NCBI GenBank assembly: GCA_028752905.1 | Contig: JAQNBH010000010.1 | Coordinates: 11,092,993-11,156,992 of the forward strand | Direction: 5' to 3' | Source: Cladorhizidae sp. MBARI D1340-BT2 | Lineage: Eukaryota; Porifera; Demospongiae; Poecilosclerida; Cladorhizidae | Length of the DNA: 64,000 nt | Notes under the pieces: model-generated | The model's database searches: none | Told to the model about the DNA's origin: nothing | The model's input: the letters and a program-made list of their open reading frames with translations, nothing else | Position numbers and translations under genes: made by a program | Part shown: in pieces, positions 1 to 10,900 of the stretch | Position numbering within the stretch: the stretch's first letter is position 1 | How the letters are laid out: every line of letters begins with the position of its first letter

Positions 1-2
1 CA

Positions 3-824
3 GCAATCCCTACACGCCTACAGGACACACATCAACCTTCTGATCGCCTCCACCACAGGGACCAAGCCATCAATCGCCGCCAAACCGCAGGACGAGCACG
101 ATGGGACGAGCACACCCACGGCCTCTCCCCCCTTCGTTGTGGTGACAGGGTCATCATACAAAACCAGACTGGCCGTCACCCAACGAAGTGGGACAACACA
201 GGAGTGGTAGTGGAAGTGCTCCAGTACCATCAATACCAAGTACGGATGGACGGCTCCGACCGCATCACACGACGGAACAGACGTTTTCGCTGACGCCACA
301 ACCCACCCACCCAACCGACCGCCCAACCTACCCAGCGCAACCAAGCCAAGAACTACAACCCACCCACCCAAACTTACGTCCACCCCCTCCAGCGGGACAT
401 ACCAGCCCTACTGCCCACTCCCCCTCACCCGCAACCATTCACACCCACACCCAGGACCCCCACCACCCCTCCAATCCAATATATCTTACCAACCACCCCC
501 CCACCCCATATTCCCCCCCAGATACTACCACCATCCCAGCCACCCAAGGAAGCAACCCCGGCCCAAGACAAGCCCCCCCAACTGTCTACCCCTGCCAACC
601 GACGCTCCTACGCCGCCGTGGCCTGAACACCCACCCTACCACATCGCCCAGTGCAAACAGCCCCTACAGACCTGGCCAAGATGCCCGCTTTCAACCTACC
701 AAAGCCCCCAATGCCACCCCCCCGTCTAAGACGCAGCAAGAGAGGACCAAAGCCCATATATCGTTATGGCCAGTCATCCTCCTCAGTCCGCACGATAATG
801 GACTTGGGGGGAAGTAGAGAATGA
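3..824 (+). pseudogene. Decayed 3' end of a Gypsy-type pol: integrase C-terminus and Pro-rich tail
   Basis: Reading the frame that starts at base 3 gives the end of a Gypsy integrase: a segment GDRVIIQNQTGRHPTKWD, then GVVVEVLQYHQYQVRMDGS and RITRRNRRFR, the usual small beta-barrel after the catalytic core. The same frame continues as a Pro/Thr-rich tail and ends in a basic stretch (RLRRSKRGPKPIYRYG) and MDLGGSRE. TGA stops interrupt the frame at 291-293 and 624-626 before the final TGA at 822-824, so this copy is broken. The G-rich run near 806-812 is where a polypurine tract would lie. The left part of the element is outside the window. A different frame is open over 188-817, but its Pro/Thr-rich product is a compositional shadow. 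Confidence 0.8.
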
Positions 825-983
825 TGACTCTCATAACTACTATATAACATTGTTACGTACAACCCCTTACCTATTTATACGACCCCTTACCATACACTCA
901 CTTGTTGCACACATTTCATGCCAGTAATTACCAATATATATCCTCTCCAATCTGGCTATGAAATGGCGCACCGCGCTTGTCTA
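825..983 (+). other. No gene; possible LTR remnant
   Basis: This stretch directly follows the pol stop and the purine-rich run, where a 3' LTR would begin. No matching second LTR is in the window, so the call is only positional. Confidence 0.25.
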
Positions 984-1261
984 GTAGTTAGTTCAAATTG
1001 ATAAACCAGGACAAGTAATAATTGCTTGTTTTTTTAGATCCTTCAATAATAAGCTTTAGGGAGGCATTCAACAGCTTTTACTTATAAGCTTCAGGGAGCA
1101 TTTAATAACCCCTTACATTTAAGCTTTAGGTGGCATTCAATAACTTCTAAGCTTAAGGAAGGATTCAATAACCCTTACTTCTAAATTTAGTTTATTTGTA
1201 GAAAATATTTATAAGGGCATGTCCCTATTTAACTACTCCATGTGAAATTAGACACAAATCA

Positions 1262-1320
1262 CCACACAACACACACACACACACATACCTACCCGCACAC
1301 ACATACATAATCACCACACA
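1262..1320. repeat. CA-rich microsatellite
   Basis: A run of CA dinucleotides interrupted by CATA and CCTACC. The same tract is at about 24466-24525 in the second module A. Confidence 0.9.
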
Positions 1321-1350
1321 CAAGGATGGATCAAGAACTGCCACGTCATA

Positions 1351-1582
1351 TGCTGCTGAGCAAGGAGGCGCTCCTGGATGCCTTCACTGCTGAGCAAGGA
1401 GTCACTCTGAGTGCCTTCACTGCTGAGCAAGGAGACTCTGAATGCCTTCACTGCTGAGCAAGGAGTCATCACTCTGAATGCCTTCACTGCTGAGCAAGGA
1501 GTCACTCTGAATGCCTTCACTGCTGAGCAAGGAGTCACTCTGAATGCCTTCACTGCTGAGCAAGGAGTCACTCTGAATGTGA
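1351..1582. repeat. 33-bp minisatellite, about 7 copies
   Basis: The unit contains GCTGAGCAAGGAGTCACT followed by CTGAATGCCTTCACT. Spacing varies (30 to 37 bp) at the left end and is a regular 33 bp at the right. The unit length is a multiple of three, so both strands stay open across it; those reading frames are repeat artefacts. Confidence 0.9.
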
Positions 1583-1881
1583 TCAAAATGTCTTCCTTCT
1601 ACTCACTTCTCAGGTTTTTATTGTCTTTATTGAGGAATCATCGGCCACTAATATTCGGACAAACCATGTTGCAAACGAGTGCAGTGCTAAAGCAGACAAG
1701 GCTTTCCTGCTCTCCTCCTCAGTATAAGTAACGAGGCTTGCCAGGTATGTGAATGGGTCAGTCTTGCTGCAGTGTTTGCTTGTTTTTGTTCAAGATTACT
1801 GAGCCATTTTTTTCTGGTAAAGGGTGGCATGAAGAGGTTGCAGTTCTTGTGTGTACACAGCAGGATATCCAGTAAGTAACC

Positions 1882-2100
1882 CAGCAGTGAATTATATACA
1901 ATGAAGGGTCAACAGCAGAGCCAACATAAGCACTGGTAGTGTTAGCAATAGTAATATGCAGTGAACTATATACAGTGACAGGTCAACAGCAGTGCCAACA
2001 TAAGTCACTGGTAGTGCTAGTAATAGTGATAAGGTTCACCAATTGTATCTGCATTGCATAAGCCACAGGTAGTGCTAGCAATAGTAATAAGTTCATCAGT
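1882..2100. repeat. 75-bp minisatellite, contracted (about 3 copies)
   Basis: Two to three diverged units with the core CAGTGAACTATATACAGTGA and GCCAACATAAGTCACTGG. The second module carries about 21 units of the same repeat at 25045-26622. Confidence 0.85.
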
Positions 2101-2189
2101 AGCATCTGTTTTGTCTGACACTTGGTCCTGTCCTGTGTCTGGGTTGTGGTAAGGAATAAACCGAATCTTGGTTGTGATGACTAAATGCC

Positions 2190-2565
2190 TGTAAGAAATA
2201 TATTACAAAAACTACTTCATTCCTGGTAAAGGCTAGAGTGTCTGCTCAAACATTGAGAGAATACATTTCATGTTGATTATTGAGAAGGTCATTGTGTAAT
2301 TTCGTTATGTCAACCGAGAGTTTGCTGAGATAAAAAATATATATATAATAAAATAAAATTAAGCATTTATTTATTATTTATGATGAAGGAGAGTATCTAG
2401 ACAAAATGTATCTGAGATTGAAATTTATTTAATTTTCAACATCTGGTTCACGCATGTGCCAGGGTGTGGTTTGTATTACATTGTGAATAGCTAGCTACTG
2501 GTATATAACAAACTCATGTGAGTCTTAGCATTTCATTATTTCTGATGAAGGCTTAGAGCATTTGT
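2190..2565 (+). mobile_element. Relic of Penelope-like terminal repeats
   Basis: The sequence contains decayed pieces matching the ends of the two Penelope units in this window: TTGATTATTGAGAAGGTCAT near 2272, then CATCTGGTTCACGCATGTGC, GCTAGCTACTGGTATATAAC, CTCATGTGAGTCTTAGC and TTCTGATGAAGGCTTAGAGC near 2543. The order suggests partial tandem terminal repeats. The right piece stops abruptly at 2565 where a hAT-end-like sequence begins. Confidence 0.6.
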
Positions 2566-3059
2566 TCCCAACCTTGGGGCAAATTAACCACTGGGAGTAA
2601 TAAGCCAATATTTTTGGGATAATGTAGCGATGCTGAGCGGTGGATTTTTTTGTTGCTATTTGTGTTTTGTATATGTGACTTACAAAATGTTAGGTCAGTG
2701 TAATGATGATGTAATGATATTATTTAGTGAGTATTGTAATTTAGAAAATTCAAGATAACTGCTTAGCCTTTACTGTGATAGATGAATAGGTGATGTCATT
2801 CTGTACATATGAGATAGATGTATTTACTTATCTTTACCTTATTAGGAATTATTTGGCTTTATGAGTTTTTGTGTATAAATAATGTGATCGGCATACTGAA
2901 TTCAGACAAGAACTTTTTACAGTTCAAGTTCAGTCAGTTAGTGTTTGTTTTTCTGCTTTAAAATTTAAACAAACTATATTGGCCTAGTCACTTGAGTGTG
3001 TTCTACGTCGACAGCAGACTGTGAGTGTGAGAGCAAGCTTCGCAAAGGATTTATTATTC

Positions 3060-3515
3060 TTTCCACAGATACAAAAGAATGTTGTACAAATTGGCTTTCA
3101 AGGCATCTGGGAGTGTCTTGGATGCAAGTGTATATCAGTGCATGCTGCAATAGTCAACAATGATATTGCATTTTTCCTTTGAAAAACTTCTGAACCAGGG
3201 AGGGGCACCATCAACAGACAAATGTTGACCACTATTCCAAGCCAGTCCATTTTTCTTGAGGAAGCCACTGACTATGCTGAACACATCCTCTTCTTTAGCC
3301 GTTGTAGCAAGATTTTGACATAGGAAAACCTCTTCCTTCACATCCAAGCAGTGAATATAACGAAAAAATCCCAGTATAATAGTGCAGCTGCTGACATCCG
3401 TGGACTCATCAAATTGCAGAGAAAAACTGTTATAAGGACTGGTCTTGAGTACTTGTGCTAGTATATCCACAGTAATCTCGTCGATCCTACATTGAGTTGT
3501 GTTGTTTGAAATTGA
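3060..3515 (-). pseudogene. hAT transposase fragment (ZBED/SCAND3-like)
   Basis: On the minus strand this reads RIDEITVDILAQVL, then SFSLQFDESTDVSSC, ILGFFRYIHCLDVKEEVFLC, EEDVFSIVSGFLKKNGLAW and, after a disturbed patch, CSMH followed by a stop and YTLASKTLPDALKANL. FDESTDVS and the later LASKTLP are hallmarks of the catalytic part of hAT transposases of the kind domesticated as ZBED5 and SCAND3. Both ends of the protein are missing. At 2562-2580 there is TTTGTTCCCAACCTTGGGG, which resembles the hAT terminal motif CAGTGGTTCCCAACC and may be one end of the element. A second copy is at 27575-28030. Confidence 0.75.
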
Positions 3516-4132
3516 TATAGAACTGAAATGTAACTCTGATATTCATTTTCAAGATATTGTTATCTATTGATGTATCTATCACTGTATCTCACTACTATTG
3601 CCCAACACATAACTTGTCCATAATGTCTTTTCTTCATAATTTTACTAATTGAAGACCCAAACTATTTCTGTAGCAATCTGTTTCTTCATTCAGCACTAAT
3701 CCATTTTTCTGTTGAAACAAAACACCCCAAAATCAGTAAAGGTCTTCAATATCATAAACACACTTTCGTGGTTAACAGCACAGACCTTCAACAAAACCTT
3801 ATGTATGGTGCATGTGTCTATGTGTATATGAGTATACTTATATGCCTGTATCTATCTCAGCAATAATCTTGTAATATCAGTTAGTTGTGTGATATACGTA
3901 TAATAACTTCTTATGGGCGGCTGTGTGCGACTGTAAAATTATACATAGAAAAAAGACAACAATGTTTTTAAATAAATAAACATTTAGAGGATCCCTTATC
4001 TATATAAAAACTCTATTATAGGAGTAAGAATCCTCTAAATGTTAATATAATATATATATATGTATATAACATGCATCATACATAAGTGCTTACATTGTTT
4101 TATTGAAGGTCTGAATCTCTTGTAGTTAGAAC
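3516..4132. repeat. Block P, copy 1 (four copies in the window)
   Basis: Non-coding block whose landmarks (TATCTATTGATGTATCTA, AATCAGTAAAGGTCTTCAAT, GGTTAACAGCACAGACCTTC, AACTTCTTATGGGCGGCTGT) recur at 28031-28671, about 35470-36250 and about 44050-44880. Here and at 28.6 kb a Gypsy element interrupts it at GCATATG; at 36.1 and 44.7 kb that site is unoccupied. Confidence 0.8.
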
Positions 4133-4167
4133 ATATGTGTGGTAACTGAACTATTGAACTAAAGCTA

Positions 4168-4700
4168 AATGGGATCAAGTGATGGGAGAGACAGTTGCGG
4201 ACCATGATGCTGCTCTACGAAAATTAGCAAAACGTTGCAAATTTGGAGCCTACCTCGAAGACGCTCTACGTGGTCGTTTTGTCTGTGGGTTATGACATGA
4301 AGCGATGCAGCGAAGACTCCTCTCAGAGATGGACCTTGCCTTTACCAAAGCAATGGAGCTGGTCCAGGGTATGGAAGCTGCTGAACGTTCATTCAAGGGG
4401 ACCGAACCAGCTATCAAGAAAATTCGTGATAGACCAAGCTATCGCCCACAACCACAACAACCTTGTTCTAGATGTGGAAAAACTGGCCATGCAGCACAGG
4501 ACTGCCGATTCAAGAATGCTGAGTGCCTGCTTGTGGTAAGAAGGGCCACATTGCTCCAGCTTGCAGGTCGAAACCCCCAAATAAAAGTGTGCTGCCATTT
4601 AGATGAAAAGGGACTAAAATGCACGGCACACACCTTGTTCAACATGAGAAAGCCGACACCCCAGACTCTGAAAGCGAGGAATTTCGCTTGTTCAAACTAA
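4168..4700 (+). pseudogene. Gypsy gag/nucleocapsid remnant, copy 1
   Basis: The frame reads GETVADHDAALRKLAKRC, FGAYLEDAL and then, past an in-frame stop near 4291, MQRRLLSEMDLAFTKAMELV, typical of the gag of Gypsy elements related to K02A2.6. It ends in a zinc knuckle CSRCGKTGHAAQDCRFKNAEC-like segment at about 4464-4525. The part coding for a second knuckle follows in another frame. Gag would package element RNA in the cytoplasm; this copy is broken. Confidence 0.8.
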
Positions 4701-7700
4701 ATGAAACCTCTTCAAGCCCCATTGAAGTTACTGTCAATGTTAAAGACAAGCCGTTGACCATGGAGTTAGACACAGGAGCAGCCATGTCCATTATCTTGGA
4801 AGCAACCCAAAGGGAGCTGTTCCCCTTGTGAAACTACACAAGTCCAAACTCAACTTGAAAAAATATACTGAACGAGCCAATGCAAATCATAGGCCAGCTC
4901 AATGTCTACGTCCAATCTAATGGGAAAACTGCACCTCATGTACTGGTGGTGGTAGCTTGAGATGGACCCAGTTTGTTCGGCTGAAACTGGCTAAAGTACA
5001 TCCGTCTTGACTGGAGTCGAATTGCAATGGTACGAGCAAAGTCTCCTGGTCTGCAGACTCTTTTACAGACGTACACTTCTCTGTTAAAGGATGAGTTGGG
5101 GGGTAGAGTGAAACCTAAAAAGGCAACTCTTCATGTGAAGCCTGATGCTATCCCAAAGTTTTTTAAAGCACGTCCAGTGCCATTTGCAATCAAAGAGGCT
5201 GTTGGTCAAGAACTGGATCACCTGGAAAAAGAAAGTTGATTGCAGCAACTGGGCTGCTCCAATTGTTGCAGTCCCTAAGAAAGATGGTCGTATTTGCCTG
5301 TGTGGAGACTACAAGGTGACCACCATCAAGCTCTGGCCATTCACCAATACCCCTTGCCCAAACCAGAAGACCTATTTGCTACGCTTGCTAATGGCACTCT
5401 GTTTAGTAAACTGGATTTGTCTCAAGCCTACTTGCAACTCCAGCTAGATGATGCCTATATGCCATATGTCACAGTGAATATGCATCAAGGACTCTACCAA
5501 TATACCCGACTTCCATTTGGACTTGCATCTGCTCCGGCAATTTTTCAGAGGCTTATGGATGCCATATTACAGGGAATCCCAGGTATTATCTGCTACATTG
5601 ACAATATCCTGGTCACTGGAGAAAATGAGGAAGATCATCTATGCAACCTGGAAGAAGTGTTGAAACATCTGGGAGAACACGGATTCAGGTTAAAGAACTT
5701 TTCTGGCTGAGTCTATTGAGTATCTAGGTCATCAGATCGATCGACATGGAATCAGAGCCCTTTCTAGCAAAATTGAAGCAATTTCCAATGCTCTTCAACC
5801 AACTAATATGTCAGAGATCGTTTGTCGGACTAGTTAATTATTAGGGAAATTCTGCAATTTGGCCAGCATTCTTTACCCTCTCAACCGTTTGTTCCAAGAA
5901 AAACAGAGGTGGAAATGGACAAATGAATTCTCCGAAGCATTTCAAAGGGCCAAGGATCAGCTCACATCTTCAGAAGTACTGACGCATTATGATCCACAAT
6001 TACCTATCAAAATGGCTGCTGATGCTTCAGCCTATGGAATAAGAACTGTCATTTCGCATGTGATATATACCTGATGGAAGTGAAAGGCCTATCTCTTTTG
6101 CTTCTCGCACTTTGACTACAAGTGAAAAAAATTATGCCCAACTGGAGAAAGAAGCTCTGTCCCCAATTTTTGGAGTCAAGAAGTTTCCTATATGGTAGAA
6201 AATTCTCACTGATCACTGACCACAAACCTTGACTGCCATCCTCGGACCGAAGAAAGGCATTCCATCCTTGGCAGCCACTCGTTTTCAGCGTTGGGCACTT
6301 CTGCTGTCAGCTTACAATTATGACATTCAGTTCAAACCAAAACACAGTCTCACTCAATGCCGATGGATTATCCAGGCTTCCTCTACCGGCCCAAGACTCC
6401 GAAGCAAAAGTAGGAGTGGTGAGTATTTTCAATCTGGCACAGTTCCAGTTACTTCCAGTCACCTTTCAGCAAATACAAACAGCCACTAGACATGATCCAG
6501 TACTAAGTAAACTCACTACCTATGTCACAACTGGATGGCCTGAACAAGTGCCCGACAAACTAAAGCCTTTCCTCTCACGACAATGAGAGATCGGAATTGA
6601 AAGTGGATGCCTGATGTGGGGAATAAGAGTCATTATACCAAAAAGTCTACAGCAGAGGCTGTTGGAATCTCTCCACGAGAATCATCCAGGCATAACATGG
6701 ATGAAATCTGTTGCTAGGAGCTATATGTGGTGGTTTAGGCTTGACAAAGATATTGAGGATCAAGCAAAGGCATGTTTACCATGTCAGGAGCAGAAGTCTA
6801 AACCTCCAGTTGCGCCACTTCATCCATGGATATGGCCAACTTCACCTTGGAAGAGAGTCCATATTGACTTTGCAGGACCCTTCCTCAACAAGATGTTCCT
6901 CATAGGTGTGGACGCACACTCCAAGTGGTCAGAAGTTGTTCAAATGTCTTCTACCACAACCTCCAAGACTAGGCAAGTTATATTTGCAAAGTATGGCCTA
7001 CCTGAGCAACTTGTCTCGGATAATGGACCCCAATTCATATCCGAAGATTTCACATACTTAATGAAGGCCAATGGAATCAAACACATACATAGTGTGCCTT
7101 ACCATCCATCATCAATGGCCTTGCTGAACGTTTCGTGAAGACCTTTAAATGAGCAATGAAGGCAGGAGAAAAAGATGGACAAGCATTGAGTAACTAGATT
7201 GTCCCAATTTCTACTGGACTACCACTCAACACCTCATGCTACAACCAATGTGTCTCCTGGTGAACTGTTCCTGCAAAGGAAACTTATGCACCAGATTCGA
7301 TCTTTTGAAACCTTACCTAGAGTGTTTGGTGAATTCTAAAAAGTCTACCCAGAAGAAGTATCATGACAAGAACTCCAAGCTAAGACAATTTTCATCTGAC
7401 CAATTAGTGATGGCTAAGGATTTCCGTTTTCAAAACAAGTGGGTTCCTGGAGTGATCGTGAACAGCTCAGGTCCTGTCTCGTACAATGTTGAATTTGGAG
7501 ATGGAAAAATCATCAAAAGACATGTTGATCATCTGCGAGATCCTTCATTGTCATCACAATTCTCTTTTGAAGTTTCAACTCCAGATTTCGAATGCTTTAA
7601 TGATCAAGCACTTGTAATATCTCCTACCCCAAGATCGGTTCAACCAGCTGATATTTCTGTTCGTCGATATCCGCAAAAAGAACATAGACCTCCAGAGGGG

Positions 7701-7721
7701 TATATCGACTTACCCATTTGA
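4640..7721 (+). pseudogene. Gypsy pol remnant (protease, RT, RNase H, integrase), copy 1
   Basis: Order along the DNA: protease with ELDTGAAMS near 4761-4790; RT from 5027, with LFSKLDLSQAYLQLQLDD, LPFGLASAPAIFQRLMD and the catalytic motif written YIDN rather than YIDD; RNase H with [15 protein letters not shown] near 6020-6065; integrase with a zinc-binding H/H/C/C region (LHENHPGITW to CLPCQEQK), HIDFAGPF and SDNGPQFIS near 7015-7040; and a C-terminal barrel with WVPGVIVNSSGPVSYNVEFG near 7441. There are multiple frame changes (for example near 5235, 5710, 6075, 6580 and 7135) and a missing segment near 5815. No single protein could be made. Confidence 0.85.
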
Positions 7722-7733
7722 AGGGGGACGAGG

Positions 7734-7973
7734 TGTGGTAACTGAACTATTGAACTAAAGCTACGACATCACCTATTGATGCTAAAGTGTTAATTAATGT
7801 AAATATTGCTGCGAATATTTTCATGTACTTTGCATTTTTATTGCTATGGTCTAGACTGTTATTGGCTTTCTAATTAGAACAACATATTGATATTTGTATA
7901 AATAAACTAGCTTATTTCTTGTGCTCCAGAGTTCCTATTTTACCAAAATCTTCGATCAATAAACGATATCACA
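7734..7973 (+). repeat. Right LTR of Gypsy copy 1
   Basis: It begins TGTGGTAACTG and ends CGATATCACA (TG...CA). It is preceded by the purine tract GAAGGGGGACGAGG and followed by ATATG, the target duplication. TATAAATAAA near 7896 and AATAAA near 7958 could serve as TATA and polyadenylation signals. The left LTR keeps only its first 30 bp. Confidence 0.9.
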
Positions 7974-7991
7974 ATATGAACACATTGCATT

Positions 7992-10900
7992 GCAGTACTA
8001 AGTTTTACATCCAACTCCCCACAGAAGGCTCGCTTCACTCACCAAACAAATGCAAGAAATTAAGTGATGTGATGGAGGAGAGTGACAAGGAAAAACTATG
8101 TTGCACAGGCTTACGATATCGTCGTGACCACCAATGGCAGTCAGGTATGGTAGATGTGGTGGGTGTGGTTGAAATTCAAAGCAAGTCCATTAAAATACAT
8201 ATGAGTTCTCAAACACTGATAATTAATTAACTAGGATGTACAGGAAGAAGGTAATTTGAACTTGTTCCGAGAAACACAGGTAAATGGAAGAGTAAACAGT
8301 TCCCAGTTCTTCATAGTCTAAGTAACGATGGGAGTTCACCTTTCCCTGAATGAATTATAGCCGTTAAAATTTAGAAAACTGTTGAGCTAATTCCTCGCAT
8401 TATTCTATCACGTACATTAATTAAGCTGCACCAATATTGGTATCAACTAGCCGATACTGTAGAACCTCTGCTGGTTTTTTCCACTCACAATTAATGTCAG
8501 AAGCCATTAATAGTAACTGTATGTACACGTGCATCAAATAATGTAACTATATTAACCCTGCATGATGTCTAAGTGAGAAGGTTTTTCCATGTGCTGCTCC
8601 TTGATGCTGGCCTCTGTTGTATTTCGTTTGTAATTTGTTGAAAATTGTTTGCTCTACTGATTGTTTCCATATTCTTGCATTTGTCAATACTCAGAAATTA
8701 ATGGTAGGTTAACCTTGCTATCGGGGTAGCAATTAAGGGTATCCATATCAAACTTCAGTAACTGCACATTTGGACATAGACTTGAGGTATTAGTTTGCAG
8801 GTTACACTGCTGGGACTTTTTGTTCTTATTCTTGCAATTCTCAGCCTATCCCTCCAGACATTTCTTTCCTCATCTGCTAACACTGCTCTGGGTACAAATG
8901 ACAGAACCTACTTGCTAGGCACCTATTATATTTTTCAAGCTGGTGTGCCATCCAGACAGACAAGCTATAACAGCAATGCATGATCTCTAATCAATACTTG
9001 CACCACTTCTCTCTTTTTTGGCCTGACAACACCAGGAAACTCTGCTAGTTAATAATATTTACATTCCATCCTGGCATGAAATTAGTTCACCAGTTTTCTA
9101 AATTTTAAGGAACTACTCTTTGTTTTGTGGGAATGAACTCCACCAAATATTGCTCTTATGAACTGGTATAATTACACTCTTCTGTGAGCATCCACTCCAC
9201 TAGTTATTGTGGTAGCTAGCTGGAATTGTTTACAATTGCAATTACCTCCTTCCTTGGCTACAAACTAATTAATGAGGTCAGTCTTGGTAAGACTATCTCA
9301 CCTCTCCTCTCCTCCAACAATCTCACCCAGCCCCCCAGCCCCTCCCTTAGTTTCCAAGGGTTGTTTTCAATTTATGAGCTTTCCAATGGTACCATACCTA
9401 CTCGAGTATAGGTTAAACAAATCAAGTACATTGCAGCTCGCAGCAGTGCTGGATTACATGCTCTACTCATGAAACCTCAGTTTTGCAACTGCGACTTATA
9501 TTCTTGGAAAGTCAACAAATTTTTATATAAGTTGCAGCCCTAAAATGGAGAGAACATTTAGAGCTACTACTGCCATCTTTATTCCAGCAAATAAATTCTG
9601 ATCACTCAGATGTAGATGGTTTCTTAACTGAAATGGAACATTAGGACATTCAGTGTATGGAGCAGTATTAACTTTCTATTCTACAACTTCCCATGTAGGA
9701 AATTACAGATTTGTAGAATGCATTAGTGTAATTTTTTTACCTCAAATATACATTTGACTGAGGGTAAGCAGTGATGGAAATTGTGAAACCACTAACTTAT
9801 CACTGCATCACACGGCTGGCCTATACAACTTTTAGCATAACATAGTTCACCACTTAAATGAGCTATCTTTTGGTGCTATACTGACCTTATGTTATGGTCC
9901 AACCGAGTCAGGCAGACTAGTGAAAAGAGTAGACTTCAGCTTTCTGCTGCTCCAAACTCATTGGCAGGCAGTTGTTTACAAAGTTTCAGTGGTAATGCTG
10001 AATGGGCATGAGCCAGTACTACTTAATGTAGTGGAGCCCAAGCACTGCAGATGTTACACAACAGTTGCACTGCTGTGCTTCTTCTCAGTAGTAAATTCTA
10101 AGTTTGCAGGTTCTAGCAACATCCTCGACTTACACTCTCCATAAACGAAACCGTCATTCAAATGCAACCCAAGAGTACATCACATCAGGTTGTAGTAAAT
10201 GTTGTGAGCTCTCTAGCCCTATAATTTGGTTCATGCATACTCCAAAATACAAGAGCAGTACTCATGGATTCCTTTGAGAAACACAAGTGACGAAATCATG
10301 TGACAATACATTTCTATGCGATATCGAATTATTTTTATCTTAATAATGTAATATTTACATTCCTAAATTAACGTTGTTCTATAAACTTTAGCATTTGCAA
10401 CATATCATGTGGTTAACATATCTCACTTTATAAATCACTATATCCTAGGGAACTTAATAGACACCAGTACAAAGCTCTGAATAACCTATCTTTTGGTGCC
10501 AAACGGACTACTTAGGAAATAAATGTGGCTGAGTTATGATCGGATAGAGTCTGACTATTGATAAAAAGTTGACCATCAGATCCGCTTGATTATAGATCCT
10601 TGTGACCACCGATGGAAGTCAGATGTGACAGATGTGGTAGGTAAGGTCCAACTAGTGGTAAATAATTTTTTGAAGTTTAGACCAAGTCCACTAAAATGCA
10701 CATGGGTCCGCAAACAATTAGTTAGTCGCCACAGAAGGAAGGTAATTTGAACCTGTTCCAAGGAACACTGATAATTGGAAAAATAAACAGTTCCTGGAAA
10801 AGTCAGTTCTTCAAAGTCTAAGTAATCTAGGGGTTTCACTTATCCCAGAATGAATATTAAAATGTAAAAATGTGGTGAGCTAACTCCTCACTTGTCTGCA

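Larger units (their letters stand above)
4138..7973 (+). mobile_element. Gypsy LTR retrotransposon, copy 1, left LTR truncated
   Basis: The element is bounded by the direct repeat ATATG at 4133-4137 and 7974-7978, a 5-bp target duplication. It starts with only 30 bp of LTR (4138-4167), which jumps straight into gag at 4168, so most of the left LTR, the primer-binding site and the gag start are deleted. It continues through gag, protease, reverse transcriptase, RNase H and integrase, a purine tract at 7718-7733 and a full right LTR. The coding part has many frameshifts and stops. The second copy at 28677-32494 has the same deletion junction and the same target duplication, so one damaged insertion was duplicated together with its surroundings. 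Confidence 0.9.
984..7989. repeat. Duplicated module A, first copy
   Basis: From GTAGTTAGTTC at 984 to AACACATTGCA ending at 7989 the sequence recurs in the same order and orientation at 24194-32510, with few differences per 100 bases by eye. The module holds a CA tract, a 33-bp minisatellite, a 75-bp minisatellite, Penelope terminal relics, a hAT fragment, a block shared with 35.5 and 44.1 kb, and a truncated Gypsy element. Flanks outside the module differ, so this is a duplication of a compound segment (or two haplotypes assembled one after the other). Confidence 0.9.

Noticed and set aside
188..817. 209-codon Pro/Thr-rich frame
   Set aside because: The neighbouring frame carries recognisable integrase sequence; this one is a compositional shadow.
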